Positions 32,233 through 44,137 are shown, counted from the first letter of the stretch. The stretch is 64,000 nucleotides of DNA from Canna indica (GCA_034359265.1 CP136898.1:41191501-41255500); one strand, 5' to 3'. The notes: generated by a model from the letters alone, not told the origin. Translations and numbers: made by a program.

Positions 32233-34544
32233 TGTTATATCCGGTATAAAAAAAAAAAAAAAAAAATTTAAATTGAGTCAATGTTTGGGTAGTAGGGATG
32301 ACGTGGGGAGTGGGGATAGCAGGTGAAAGTAATGGAGAGGTAAGGGGGAGGCGTCGTTGAAGGGTTTTAAGAAGGGGAGAGAAAGCTGGCGAAGAGAGTT
32401 TGAGAAGAGGAGAGGAGAGGAACCTGCAGGCGGAGGAGTCGCGTGCGTCGTGTTGCCGGTGGAGCTCGTTGTCGTCGCCGAAATCACGGGATCGAGGTAG
32501 GAGATCTCTCCCTTCTCCTTTACTTTCATATTTGTTTTTCGACGACGTCGGCAAGGAGAGCAGCCGAGCCCGAATGGTGGCGATCGGTCAAGCCGCGAGC
32601 GGCCATGCCGCGCGCAGGCCGGCGGCCACCATTCGGTGGGAGGTGGGTCAGACCGGTCGAGGAGAGGACGGAGGCTGTGGTGTCGCCGGTCGGCGACAGG
32701 TAGGCGATGGCCGAGAGGGAGAGAGAGGAGGCGGTCCGCGGGTGAAGAGGGAGATCGGGAGGAGAGAGAGAGAAAGAGAGAGATGGAGTCTCGCCGGCGT
32801 CGGGAGGCGCGGGAGAGGGCGGCCGTGCCGCCGAGGTGATCGCCGGCGGCCGGGATGACCGGTCGGCGTGGTTTCGAGCGAAGCAGGGGGCGGCGTCGGG
32901 TGGAAGGTCAGGTGGGAGTGTAGGCGTCGGGTGGGTAGGAGACGAGTGGGTGGATATAAATAGTATTTTAAAGAAGAGAGTTGTATCATATGAAATTGGG
33001 TTGATTTATGAATTATTAGGGTATTTTTTGTAGTTGATCGTAGAGTCGTCGGATTGAGTTGAGGTGAATACCAAAATTGTAGATTTTCGCGTGCTGAACG
33101 CGATGGTGGTGTCGGATTTTAGATTGGAGATCGTTTGGTATGATTTTGATATTATTTCAGTATTCTGCTGTGTGTTTGAAATTAATTTAGTTGGTGGGCC
33201 CCGAGTTGTCGGTTGAAGTTAAGGGGAATATCAATCTTGATCGTTTTCGCGTGCTGAACGCAATGGTGGGGTTGGTTTTCCGAGAAAGCATTGTTAGGTT
33301 GTCCTTTCAGTTGGTTAGTGGTTGAGATTGTCGAGGTGTTTAAATAATAGTAAATTATTAGTCCGTGAATTTAGTCGATCGATCGGTGTGAAATAATTGT
33401 GGGTTGGAGAGTTGGTTGATCATGGGTGTTTGGTGATGGGTTGAGCCTGTAAGTCTGTCGACCCTTGTTTGTTGTTGAGTTGTCGTCGGAGATAAATTAC
33501 GGAAATACCTTTGCTTCCATTGTTTGATTTGCTTCCTGAAATTTATTGAACTCCTATTGCACATTATTGTTGGACATGTCATGTAGAGAAATTGCATGTG
33601 TTGCATTTTATTGTTGCTTATTGATGTTGTTTATTTGTTGAGCATGTTATTATCCTGTTGATTATGTCATAATCACTTGGAATTATTATATTGTTGATCA
33701 TGATGATGGTTGGTTATTATCATGTTGTTCATGTTGTTATCACTTGGAGTTATTGTATTGTTGACCATGGTGATATACCTTGTTGTACTCTTGGAGTCGA
33801 GTTGCATGGTTGATGTCGATCTGGAGGCTACGGCCTTGGAGAGGACTTCGGTCCAGGACCATTTCAGTGTGGTACCCCCCAGGCATGGGAGAGAGTATAT
33901 ATGATATTGACTAGTCGCATGTTGGGCACCTTCGGGTGCGATGATGTCGGACGCGGCATCTGACGGGCTACCTGCTTGGTGGGGGTAGTCGTATCACCGT
34001 TGGAGCGGACGATTGATGCCACTCTGCAGGTGGTAGAGTGCGGGGTTTTTACCCAATGGTCCACACGCTCGATGATTCTGTTGATGTTGTTTAGGAGTAG
34101 ATAGGAAGTATTTGTTGTGTTCATTGCCTTTGACTGCATCTTAGACCATGTTGTTATGCATTGTTGAGTTGACACTTGATACTTGTTGATCATATTGTGA
34201 TTCTCCTACTCAGCATTCGCTGATCTCCGTTGTTTTTGCTTCAGACTTGCAGGGGTGAGCAGTCGATTTGTAGATCGAGGTGTATATAGTCTTTAGTCAG
34301 CTAGTAGTCAGTCGTAGATGTGGAGCTCTGATGGCGACTGCTTTTGTATTTTGTTTCGTCTTGTCGCTTTATAACGTTAAATCTTGATATTGTTATTTTG
34401 GGGATGTAATATGTGGAACTATTTGATATTGTTGTTTTATTTTATGTTATGATTTGTGGCTTTTCCTTCCGCTGTGCGGTGTTCGAGTCGCCGTCGCGTT
34501 TCGGGTCGGGGTCGCCGAGGGCGGGCCCGGGTCGGGGCGTGACA
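32233..34544 (+). repeat. 5' LTR of element T
   Basis: TGTTATATCC start, a 22-A run at about 32248, a GC- and CpG-rich segment (about 32400-32900), TATAAATA at 32955-32962, and GGGGCGTGACA end. It contains a donor-like GAG/GTAGGAG at 32497 and a pyrimidine-rich acceptor CTTGCAG/GGG ending at 34252. Open frames in the CpG-rich part occur in both LTRs and both strands and are not considered genes. Confidence 0.95.
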
Positions 34545-34549
34545 ATTTT

Positions 34550-34561
34550 TGGTATCAGAGC
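34550..34561 (+). other. Primer-binding site of element T
   Basis: TGGTATCAGAGC is a perfect complement to the plant initiator tRNA-Met 3' end, five bases after the LTR. Confidence 0.95.
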
Positions 34562-34682
34562 CTAGGAATTAATGTTAGGTTAGGGTTAAGAGCCTAGGTG
34601 TCTTACCTTAGCGATAATATTCTATGGTGTAGAAGTTGAAGTTGTAAGTTTTATCTAAAATTTTTATTCTAGTTGTAGAGAG

Positions 34683-36626
34683 ATGGCATCAAGGGGCAGT
34701 GTTGGGCGTGCGAGGGGTCTTGGAGACCCGGGTGCAGATCATGATCGGGTAGCCATTCCTCGACGGGCACGGACTACTCAGGTAGCGACTCTGACTGTTA
34801 GGGGTCGTGGTGGGCGAGTGTGTCGGGGTGCTCGTCGGACCGATCGTACTACTGGTGGCAGAGGTCGTGGTCGTGGTGCCCCTGTTCATGTTCCCGTGGA
34901 GGAGGTGCAGGACTTTATTCCTGGAGCTGGAGAGGAGGAGGTAGTTGGTCATGCCGTACCGGTAGTCCCTCAGGCCGTTGGAGAGGGCTCAGCTGTGCAT
35001 ATTCCTACTATGCCACAGCCGCAGTATGTTATGCTTGTACCAGGACCAGAGAGAGGCTTTGCTAGCACTGAGTCATGGGAGTCCCGCATGCTGAAGTTCC
35101 AACAGTTTGGCAGAGAGCGTTTCGGTAACTTCGGGGGTGGTGCAGACCCTATGGCGGCTAGGGCATGGTTGGCTGGAGTAGAGGATACTTTTAAGGCACT
35201 TAGGTGCAAGGAGGAGGAAAAGGTGAATCTGGCCACTTTTTACCTGATTGATGGGGCTAGAGTTTGGTGGAGGGCTCAGGACGCTGCTAGAGGTGGAGCT
35301 GATATTTCGTGGGCAGAATTCAGAGCTGCATTCTACAGTAAATATTTCCCGATAACATTTCGCCAGCAGAAGAAGCAAGAGTTCCTTGATCTGCGACAGC
35401 GAGGTCGTAATGTGGCAGAGTATGAGGTTGAGTTTGACCGTTTGTCAGAGTTTTGTCCGCACATAGTGGCCTCAGAGGAAGACAAAGCAGAGCATTTCTT
35501 CAGAGGACTCGACTTTGCTATTCAGGATCGGATGTCTAGTCATGATGATCTGAGAGACTATAGTCGAGTGGTGGCACGAGCACTTCTGGTTGAGAGTACT
35601 CACTTGAGGATCAGCCAGCTGAAGCAAAAAGATCGTCATGGTCGACCACCACTTCCGCAGGGTGCAGGAGGTCATGTTGGGGGCCAGGGAGGCTTTAGAG
35701 CTCAGGCCCAGCCATCCCAGAATAGATCCGTTGGTAGTCATTTCAGACCGCCGAAGAAGGCAAGGACGTTTCCCACTCAGTCGCAGGGATCATCCCAGCC
35801 TTCCCAGGCACCTCGAGATCAGTTATCGAGGGTCACTGCTAGATCTGGAGATCAGATGGGAGTCAGGTCTGACCACTGTTTTAACTGTGGAGACAGTGGA
35901 CACTTTGCTAGGGACTGTCCTAGAGGTGGCAGTGTGTGCTATTATTGCAAGCAGCTCGGCCACATCAGCAGGAGTTGCCCAGTTGGACGAGCGCAGAGGA
36001 CTCCACAACAACAGTCGAGGGGGCAGAGTCAGGGTCAGAAGCAACCCAGTTATCAGAGACAAACTAGTCAGACTCAGGCCCGAGTTTTTGCATTGACCCA
36101 GGAGGAGGCACATCAGGCGTCAGGTTCAGTGATTAGAGGTATTATTTTAGTGTTTGATTTACCTGCTCATGCATTGATAGATACTGGTAGTACTCATTCT
36201 TTTATTTCTCCATCTATGGTTGCTAAATTGGTAAGAGAGCCTACACCCAGATCTAGTGGTTTGTTTGTGCTCACGGCGTCAGGTGATGTGATGCGGTCGA
36301 GCCATGAGTTGAAGGGGTGTAGACTTCGTTTGGGAGATGTTGAGATTTTGGTAGACTTGCTTGTGTTAGATTTCTTCGACTTCGATGTTATCTTGGGTAT
36401 GAATTGGCTTACCGCTAACCATGCTAGAGTCGATTGTCGAGAAAAAGTAGTAATATTTTCTCCCCCAGGACAACCTTCCTTTGAGTTTGTTGGATCAAGG
36501 GAGCGGGTGGCACCGATTATTTCAGCTTTGCAGGCTAGGCAGTTGATGGGCCGAGGGTGCAATGGCTTTCTGGTGTCATTGGTGGGCACGTCTATCGAGG
36601 AGCAGCTTCAGATCATAAGAGCTTGA
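34683..36626 (+). CDS. Element T gag-protease polyprotein, RT lost
   Basis: An open frame of 647 codons starting [12 protein letters not shown], 138 bases after the LTR. The N-terminus is Arg/Gly-rich; the capsid domain lies around residues 130-300 ([45 protein letters not shown]). Two CCHC knuckles follow, [14 protein letters not shown] (from residue 399) and [14 protein letters not shown] (from residue 419). The aspartic protease has [12 protein letters not shown] with catalytic Asp at about residue 500, and [18 protein letters not shown] near 570. Past residue 640 the sequence leaves the family pattern because about 1 kb encoding reverse transcriptase is gone. The last residues are read out of frame from RNase H DNA. 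gag and protease look intact, so particles could form. Confidence 0.92.
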   Translation: MASRGSVGRARGLGDPGADHDRVAIPRRARTTQVATLTVRGRGGRVCRGARRTDRTTGGRGRGRGAPVHVPVEEVQDFIPGAGEEEVVGHAVPVVPQAVGEGSAVHIPTMPQPQYVMLVPGPERGFASTESWESRMLKFQQFGRERFGNFGGGADPMAARAWLAGVEDTFKALRCKEEEKVNLATFYLIDGARVWWRAQDAARGGADISWAEFRAAFYSKYFPITFRQQKKQEFLDLRQRGRNVAEYEVEFDRLSEFCPHIVASEEDKAEHFFRGLDFAIQDRMSSHDDLRDYSRVVARALLVESTHLRISQLKQKDRHGRPPLPQGAGGHVGGQGGFRAQAQPSQNRSVGSHFRPPKKARTFPTQSQGSSQPSQAPRDQLSRVTARSGDQMGVRSDHCFNCGDSGHFARDCPRGGSVCYYCKQLGHISRSCPVGRAQRTPQQQSRGQSQGQKQPSYQRQTSQTQARVFALTQEEAHQASGSVIRGIILVFDLPAHALIDTGSTHSFISPSMVAKLVREPTPRSSGLFVLTASGDVMRSSHELKGCRLRLGDVEILVDLLVLDFFDFDVILGMNWLTANHARVDCREKVVIFSPPGQPSFEFVGSRERVAPIISALQARQLMGRGCNGFLVSLVGTSIEEQLQIIRA

Positions 36627-38326
36627 AGCACCTATTCACTCAAAAGGAGCTGAACATGAGACAGAGGAGGTGGATGGATTTTCTTAAGGATTATGACTGC
36701 ACTATTAATTATCATCCTGGCAAGGCGAACGTAGTGGCAGATGCCTTGAGTAGAAAATCAGTGGGGATGTGTCAGCATCTCAGAGTTGCAGAGTCAGAGC
36801 TGATTAGACAGTTGTCAGAGCTTAGCTTGGACTTGGTAGGTCAGACTCAGAGTGGAGTGCTTGCACAGTTGATCGCACAGTCGCTGATAGTGGAGCGGAT
36901 TCGACAGTGTCAGATGGAGGACCGTCACTTTCAGGTCTTTGCTCAGGAGGTGGAGCAGGGCACTCATCTGGACTTCTCACGAGATAGCTATGGTACCTTG
37001 TGGTTTCGTGGCAGGCTTTGTGTTCCTGAGAAGCACCCAGTGAAGGAGGAGTTGTTAGAGGAGGCTCACAGGTCTCGTTTTGCTATTCACCCAGGCAGTT
37101 CGAGGATGTATAAGGACTTGCAGAAGTCTTATTGGTGGCGTGGGATGAAGAGAGATGTTGCAGAGTATGTGGCGAGATATTTGGTATGCCAACAGATAAA
37201 GGCCGAGCATCATAGACCAGCTGGGAAGCTCCAAAATCTCCCTATCCCTGAGTGGAAATGGGAGCACATCACTATGGACTTTGTATCTGGACTTCCGAGG
37301 ACGCAGAAGGGGCACGACTCGATATGGGTGATCGTGGATCGATTGACAAAGTCATCTCACTTTTTGCCGGTTAAGAAGACTTTTTCTTTGGACAGATTAG
37401 CTCAGCTCTATTGCGTGGAGATAGTGAGGTTGCATGGTATACCTACTAGCATCATTTCAGACAGAGATCCTCGATTCACTTCACAGTTTTGGCAGAGTCT
37501 TCAGAGGGCCTTAGGTACTGAGCTTCGGTTTAGTACAGCATTCCATCCGCAGACTGATGGACAGTCCGAACGCACTATTCAGACATTGGAGGATCTTTTG
37601 CGTGCTTGTGTTTTGGACTTTGGAGGCAGCTGGGAGAGTCATCTACACTTAGAGGAGTTTGCATATAATAATAGCTATCATTCGGCTATTCAGATGGCCC
37701 CGTTTGAGGCTCTTTATGGACGGAGGTGTCGGTCCCCAGTGCTTTGGGATGAGATGGGTGAGCGACGTCTTTTGGGACCGGAGATGGTCCAACAGGACGT
37801 TGAATTGGTCCAGAGGATTAGGCAGAGGTTGCTCACATCTCAGAGTCGGCAGAATAGCTATGCAGATCGGCGGAGAAGGGACTTGGAGTTCTCGGTTGGG
37901 GATCATGTGTTCCTCAAGGTGTCCCCGACTAAGGGTGTGATGCGGTTTGGCAAGAAGGGAAAGCTTGCACCGCGTTATATTGGTCCTTTCGAGAACTTGG
38001 AGAGAGTAGGAGCTGTCGCTTATCGGCTAGCATTGCCACCTTCTTTGGCAGGAGTGCATAGCGTCTTCCATGTCTCTATGTTGAGGAAGTACGTGTCCGA
38101 TCCTTCCCATATTCTGCAGGAGCCAGTCATGCAGATTAGAGAGGACGCGAGCTATGAGGAGTTGCCAGTGAGGATTCTTGACAGGAAGGAGCATCATCTT
38201 CGCAACAGAGTCGTCTCATTGGTCAAGGTGGGGTGGCAACACCATTCAGATGCAGAGGCGACTTGGGAGCGTGAGGAGGATATCAGAGAACGATTCCCCC
38301 AATTGTTTAGCTCATCAGGTATGTAA
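36612..38326 (+). CDS. Element T RNase H end, integrase and chromodomain
   Basis: Open frame in a different phase from gag; homology starts at [20 protein letters not shown]. RNase H ends [17 protein letters not shown]. Integrase zinc domain has [11 protein letters not shown] and then YLVC, where the family has C-L-x-C, so one of four zinc ligands is replaced by Tyr. The DDE core has [23 protein letters not shown] and [19 protein letters not shown], all three acids present. Then the GPF/Y-type segment APRYIGPFE and a chromodomain-like tail with [20 protein letters not shown] and ATWEREEDI, the mark of Tekay/Del chromoviruses. There is no start codon of its own near the join; expression would need frameshifting or an upstream ATG at 36557. 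Confidence 0.88.
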
Positions 38327-38347
38327 ATTTGGAGGACCAAATTTCTT

Positions 38348-38360
38348 AAGGTAGGGAGGA
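38348..38360 (+). other. Polypurine tract of element T
   Basis: AAGGTAGGGAGGA directly precedes the 3' LTR, the plus-strand priming site. Confidence 0.85.
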
Positions 38361-40672
38361 TATTATATCCGGTATAAAAAAAAAAAAAAAAAAATTTAAA
38401 TTGAGTCAATGTTTGGGTAGGAGGGATGACGCGGGGAGTGGGGGTAGCAGGTGAAAGTAATGGAGAGGTAAGGGGGAGGTGTCGTTGAAGGGTTTTAAGA
38501 AGGGGAGAGGAAGCTGGCGAAGAGAGTTTGAGAAGAGGAGAGGAGAGGAACCTGCAGGCGGAGGAGTCGCGTGCGTCGTGTTGCCGGTGGAGCTCGTTGT
38601 CGTCGCCGAAATCACGGGATCGAGGTAGGAGATCTCTCCCTTCTCCTTTACTTCCATATTTGTTTTCCGACGACGTCGGCAAGGAGAGCAGCCGAGCCCG
38701 AATGGTGGCGATCGGTCAAGCCGCGAGCGGCCATGTCGCGCGCAGGCCGGCGGCCACCATTCGGTGGGAGGTGGGTCAGACCGGTCGAGGAGAGGACGGA
38801 GGCTGTGGTGTCGCCGGTCGGCGACGGGTAGGCGATGGCCGAGAGGGAGAGAGAGGAGGGGGTCCGCGGGTGAAGAGGGAGATCGGGAGGAGAGAGAGAA
38901 AAAGAGAGAGATGGAGTCTCGCCGGCGTCGGGAGGCGCGGGAGAGGGCGGCCGTGCCGCCGAGGTGATCGCCGGCGGCCGGGATGACCGGTCGGCGTGGT
39001 TTCGAGCGAAGCAGGGGGCGGCGTCGGGTGGAAGGTCGAGTGGGAGTGTAGGCGTCGGGTGGGTAGGAGACGAGTGGGTGGATATAAATAGTATTTTAAA
39101 GAAGAGAGTTGTATCATATGAAATTGGGTTGATTTATGAATTATTAGGGTATTTTTTGTAGTTGATCGTAGAGTCGTCGGATTGAGTTGAGGTGAATACC
39201 AAAATTGTAGATTTTCGCGTGCTGAACGCGATGGTGGTGTCGGATTTTAGATTGGAGATTGTTTGGTATGATTTTGATATTATTTCAGTATTCTGCTGTG
39301 TGTTTGAAATTAATTTAGTTGGTGGGCCCCGAGTTGTCGGTTGAAGTTAAGGGGAATATCAATCTTGATCGTTTTCGCGTGATGAACGCAATGGTGGGGT
39401 TGGTTTTCCGAGAAAGCATTGTTAGGTTGTCCTTTCAGTTGGTTAGTGGTTGAGATTGTCGAGGTGTTTAAATAATAGTAAATTATTAGTCCGTGAATTT
39501 AGTCGATCGATCGGTGTGAAATAATTGTGGGTTGGAGAGTTGGTTGATCATGGGTGTTTGGTGATGGGTTGAGCCTGCAAGTCTGTCGACCCTTGTTTGT
39601 TGTTGAGTTGTCGTCGGAGATAAATTACGGAAATACCTTTGCTTCCATTGTTTGATTTGCTTCCTGAAATTTATTGAACTCCTGTTGCACATTATTGTCG
39701 GACATGTCATGTAGAGAAATTGCATGTGTTGCATTTTATTGTTGCTTATTGATGTTGTTTATTTGTTGAGCATGTTATTATCCTGTTGATTATGTCATAA
39801 TCACTTGGAATTATTATATTGTTGATCATGATGATGGTTGGTTATTATCATGTTGTTCATGTTGTTATCACTTGGAGTTATTGTATTGTTGACCATGGTG
39901 ATATACCTTGTTGTACTCTTGGAGTCGAGTTGCATGGTTGATGTCGATCTGGAGGCTACGGCCTTGGAGAGGACTTCGGTCCAGGACCATTTCAGTGTGG
40001 TACCCCCCAGGCATGGGAGAGGGTATATATGATATTGACTAGTCGCATGTTGGGCACCTTCGGGTGCGATGATGTCGGACGCGGCATCTGACGGGCTACC
40101 TGCTTGGTGGGGGTAGTCGTATCACCGTTGGAGCGGACGATTGATGCCACTCTGCAGGTGGTAGAGTGCGGGGTTTTTACCCAATGGTCCACACGCTCGA
40201 TGATTCTGTTGATGTTGTTTAGGAGTAGATAGGAAGTATTTGTTGTGTTCATTGCCTTTGACTGCATCTTAGGCCATGTTGTTATGCATTGTTGAGTTGA
40301 CACTTGATACTTGTTGATCATATTGTGATTCTCCTACTCAGCATTCGCTGATCTCCGTTGTTTTTGCTTCAGACTTGCAGGGGTGAGCAGTCGATTTGTA
40401 GATCGAGGTGTATATAGTCTTTAGTCAGCTAGTAGTCAGTCGTAGATGTGGAGCTCTGATGGTGACTGCTTTTGTATTTTATTTCGTCTTGTCGCTTTAT
40501 AACGTTAAATCTTGATATTGTTATTTTGGGGATGTAATATGTGGAACTATTTGATATTGTTGTTTTATTTTATGTTATGATTTGTGGCTTTTCCTTCCGC
40601 TGTGCGGTGTTCGAGTCGCCGTCGCGTTTCGGGTCGGGGTCGCCGAGGGCGGGCCCGGGTCGGGGCGTGACA
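38361..40672 (+). repeat. 3' LTR of element T
   Basis: Same length as the 5' LTR. It starts TATTATATCC, so the terminal TG became TA in this copy, and ends GTGACA before the AAGTC duplication. Nearly identical to 32233-34544, including TATA at 39083 and the donor/acceptor pair (about 38625 and 40380). Confidence 0.95.
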
Positions 40673-40677
40673 AAGTC

Positions 40678-41504
40678 ACTCAATATGAAGCAAGAATTTT
40701 TATTTCTCAAAGGAAATACACCCTAGAATTGTTGAGAAAATTTAATATGGAAACCTGCAATTATGTAGGAACCCCTATGTAGGCTCAACTTAGACTATCA
40801 ATTGAAGATGGAGAACAAAATGTTGATGGGACTCTGTACTGGCCTAATTGGTAGCTTGATGTACTTGACTAATTCAAGACTAGATATTATGCAAAGTGTA
40901 AGCATTTTATCCAGATTTATGAATGCTCCAAGTACTGTACATTAGGGAGCAGCTAAACGTATACTCAGATACTTAAGAGGAACACTTGAGTTTGGTGTAC
41001 TATATTCAAAGAACAATGAACAATCTTTAATAGGATATACTGACTCTGATTGGGCTGGTTCATTGGATGATAGAAAGAGCACATCTGGATATCTGTTTAA
41101 AATTGGAGCTGGAGCTGTCAGCTGGAGTTCTATGAAACAGGCCACAACTACTTTATCATCTATCGAAGCAGAATATGTAGCAGCAACTGCTGTCGGATGT
41201 CAAGCTGTCTGGATTCAAAGAATACTAAAAGATTTTGGTGAGGTCTGTGAAACTCCAACTTCTATCTACTGTGACAACTTGTCTACTATATCAGTTGCTC
41301 AAAACCCGATTTTTCATGCTCGGACAAGCTAGGCATATTGAAATCAAGTATCATTTTATACGTGACTTGGTTCTTAATGAAGAAGTCAAACTTGTTTTCT
41401 TTAAGATTGAAGAACAAATTGCTGATGCATTTACAAAGGCACTATCCTTGGACAAATTTCTGTACTTTCGAGAGCTTATGGGTATTATGAAGGATCTTCA
41501 TTAA
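40678..41504 (+). pseudogene. Element M RT end and RNase H
   Basis: Resumes after element T with QYEARIFISQRKYTLELLRK, then decayed connection DNA. Copia RNase H follows: TDSDWAGSLDDRKSTSGYLF (about 41039), SWSSMKQATTTLSSIEAEYV with the catalytic Glu, IYCDNLSTISVAQNP, a one-base frameshift near 41325, then HIEIKYHFIRDLV and QIADAFTKALSLDKF to the natural end at 41504. Together with 31784-32232 it proves that T split a single copia gene. Confidence 0.88.
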
Positions 41505-41511
41505 GTGGAGG

Positions 41512-41833
41512 TATTCGATGTTAATGAAGATTACATGGACTCCAGATGTTACTTGATCATTAGTCTTGTAAATATTATGTACATTTCGATCTTTTACACT
41601 TAATGTTGTAACTAGTCAAAACGATATTACTAGTCTTAGTTAAGGAGTTGAGCAGATCAACTGTGGAGGTTAATTAGTTCTTACTTTAGCCTATAAATAC
41701 TGTCATGTAACTGGAGTATACTACTATGTTTTTTTGGCTTTCTAGCATCTAATACAAATTCATCAGTTTTCTTGTTCGTGTGTGACTTCCTCTGCCGTGG
41801 GTGTGTGTCTTCCCTTCCCCAAATTTTCCAACA
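41512..41833 (+). repeat. 3' LTR of element M
   Basis: TATTCGATGTTAATG to TTTTCCAACA, 322 bp, TATAAATA at 41692-41699, preceded by AAGTGGAGG and followed by TAACT. Alignable to 29788-30130 throughout, with some indels. Confidence 0.87.
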
Positions 41834-42718
41834 TAACTTCCACCTCCGAATCACAAGAAGCATCCTCTTGTCATGATCATGAAGTCACATCTCAATTTTA
41901 CCTCATGGGTCTTCGGAATGAGGTAAAATCTTATACTTTTAGTCATGATAAAAATCTTGATAGTGATAATGATGATAGTAGTTCTAATTCTTTAGGTATG
42001 ACTTATGATGAGCTATTAGAAGAATCTAAGAAGATGTATGCCTTCCTTATGAAAAAGATTAAAGAAAATAGAAAACTAAAGAAAGAAAAGTTTGGTTCAC
42101 ATGTGCATAATTTAGAGAAAGGGAAATTGAATACTAGTTTGGTTAATTATTGCCATGATGATTTTAAGCTTGAAATTGAGGACTTGAAAAGTGAGAATAT
42201 TGATTTGAAAAATAAAAATGCATGATGATTTGAAAATTGAATTGAAAAATGTGTCAAAAGTTGAGATTGAGAATTTGAAAGCAGAAGATATGAAAATTAA
42301 AAATGAAAATGGTATGTTGAAATCTCAATTTCATGCTATTCAAAAATCCATGGATGAATTGAAAAGTAAGATTGTTTTCTTGAATAGGAAAACAAATAAT
42401 TTACATAATAGTTTCTCTTCTAAGAATTCTAGAATTAGAAATGTTTCATTCATGAATGCCCGTGCTCATGTTAATACTAGGCATTCTACATTTAAATCTC
42501 ATATTAGGAGAAATGAAAATAAAGAATTTCATGGTCATTTCTTTTGTTGTGGTGTTTACGGGCATACGATTTGTGGTTGTGCTTTTAAAGTGAACCCTAG
42601 TGTTGTTAAGATACTTTGGATACCTAAGCCCACTCACCCCCAAGGACCCAAAGCCAATTGGGTACCAAAAATTTCTTGCTCTTTTGTAGGGGGGCAGGGA
42701 GCTACCACACAAGGGTAA
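41834..42718 (+). pseudogene. gag of element D, C-terminal piece
   Basis: Resumes with a Thr/Ser run (STSESQEASSCHDHEVTSQF), then MTYDELLEESKKMYAFLMKK and a long coiled coil (about 42050-42370) broken by a frameshift near 42218. A His-rich stretch and the second knuckle HFFCCGVYGHTICGC (about 42535-42580) follow, then WIPKPTHPQGPKANWVPK and the stop at 42718. It matches C over its whole length. No protease follows. Confidence 0.85.
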
Positions 42719-42944
42719 AGGGAATTAAAGAGTTGAAGTTGACCATGGACTTAAATGAAGTATCATTCATTGGTTGCAACTTCAAACCATCATGATGCCA
42801 TAGGTATGGAAATTGACATCTAGGTATACGTCATATCATCTCCTTACTTTGGTTGATTTCAATTAAGTTGGAGTTATGATACATATTCAATTTGAGTTGT
42901 TTTCCTTGCTCTTGTTAAGTGTCTTTTGAAAAATGAATTTTGAT

Positions 42945-43062
42945 TTTGATTTCCAAACTCCTCGGAGACATTTGTAGCCTATAAAGGGCTCATGCGACTT
43001 TGCGTTATAAATCGTAGGCTAATTGTGACCTTTCTGTTTTCAACCAATAGGAAGGGTTGAAG
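42945..43062 (+). other. Conserved post-gag hairpin module, copy in element D
   Basis: Hairpin 1 has decayed here (CTC-CTCG-GAG remains near 42958-42967). AGCC-N7-GGCT is kept (about 42976-42990), and TTCAACC (43039-43045), AATAGGAAG, GGTTGAA (43055-43061) is perfect. Position relative to gag is as in B and C. Confidence 0.55.
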
Positions 43063-44137
43063 ATCTTAATTTTTCAATATTTCATATTTTGAGATCTCTT
43101 GATTCATTTTGGTTTCATGATTGGCCTTCTTTAAAATGAATCTTTACTACTTAGCAAAGTAGGTATTTGAAAATGATACTTGAATTTTTCTCTTTGCTAT
43201 CTAGTCTAGTTATCATGCTTGTAGGTTGGAGATCTTAAGTTTATTATGATACTAATAATGCTTGCTGGCAAGATAAACTTGATTTTAAATGGAAGGCAAG
43301 AGAAAATTGGGAAAGAAAATGAAAATTGTGGAATTTCTTAAGAAATGAGGTATGAGTTTCATTTTGGCAAAATTCTTGCATAACACCTCTATTTTCTTGA
43401 TCAAATGATTTCTCTATGCTCGTGAATGATTTTGCATAATATATAATTGATTGAAATATCATGAGTAGATAAAATTTTGATACTTAAGCAATTTCATGTC
43501 ATCTAGTTTGAATGAAATGTGATCAACGTAGAAATTCATCTTCTAGACTTCATTTTAAGTTCAAACTTGATAAAAATGTTTTAAATGATTATATCTTGAT
43601 ATCTGGAAAGTTTGAATGTAAACTGAATTTTTTTAAAAAATAACTAATATTTATGAAAATGCCACTAGGTTTTAGTTATTTCTAGAAAAATGCAGAAAAT
43701 TAATTTTTGGATGATTCTTGAAATTGCATGTTCGCTGAAAAATCTAGTTTCTTGTATAAAATTTTCAAAAATTTTTAGCAAAAATATGATTTAATATGGA
43801 TTTTTAAAATTGAATTTTCAAACTTTAAAGTATCGTTCTTCCGAAATATTTAATTATCAGATAATTTGATTTTTGGTCCAATCTTCAAATAAGTCTTCAA
43901 GTATGACATTTTGAATTCATCTTTGGTATCGTCATCACTATAAGTGAAGCAAAATCACTTCTAAAATAATTTTTGATTGTTTAGACCGATACTTGAAAAT
44001 ATTCATACTTGAACTTATACATGATTTCTAGACTTAATATTTATTTATCATCTAATTGGTTGATTTCGTTTTCATGAAAACTAGTTTTCAAGTCCCAACT
44101 TTGACCATAGTTGACTTTTCTTGCCCTTTTTTATTTA
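43063..44137 (+). other. Non-coding AT-rich body of element D
   Basis: Alignable in blocks with C (for example ACTAATATTTATGAAAATG and TTTCTAGAAAAATGCAGAAAA), no coding frame, no pol. Confidence 0.7.

Larger units (their letters stand above)
32233..40672 (+). mobile_element. Element T: Tekay/Del-type chromovirus lacking reverse transcriptase
   Basis: Two LTRs of 2312 bp each (32233-34544, 38361-40672), an exact AAGTC duplication (32228-32232, 40673-40677), a perfect primer-binding site (34550-34561) and a polypurine tract (38348-38360). By eye the LTRs differ at roughly two dozen sites, about 1%, mostly transitions, so insertion is recent; at a commonly used plant rate this is a few hundred thousand years. 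The body is only 3.8 kb: gag-protease joins directly to the end of RNase H and integrase-chromodomain. Reverse transcriptase and most of RNase H are missing and the two frames differ at the join. Confidence 0.95.
29788..41833 (+). mobile_element. Element M: defective Ty1/copia element nested in gag of D
   Basis: LTRs at 29788-30130 and 41512-41833. Flanks are CAACT (29783-29787) and TAACT (41834-41838), a duplication with one mismatch; gag of D reads on across it (a Ser/Thr run on both sides), confirming the junction. Primer-binding site AGGCATCAGAGC (30131-30142, two mismatches). Contains gag, knuckle, the D-S-G protease motif, part of integrase, RT and RNase H fragments in copia order, then the polypurine tract AAGTGGAGG before the 3' LTR. 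Most of integrase and RT are deleted near 31850. Element T inserted within its RT-RNase H region. Confidence 0.87.

Noticed and set aside
32400..32858. 152-codon open frame in the CpG-rich part of LTR T, repeated at 38528-38986
   Set aside because: It lies inside LTR sequence and other frames and the opposite strand are open as well. The repeat is due to LTR identity, and composition is low-complexity Arg/Gly. No known protein resemblance.
34683..38326. Host gene with zinc knuckles and a chromodomain
   Set aside because: Flanking LTRs, primer site, polypurine tract and TSD show that it is a chromovirus. The chromodomain-like tail is the usual integrase end of that clade.
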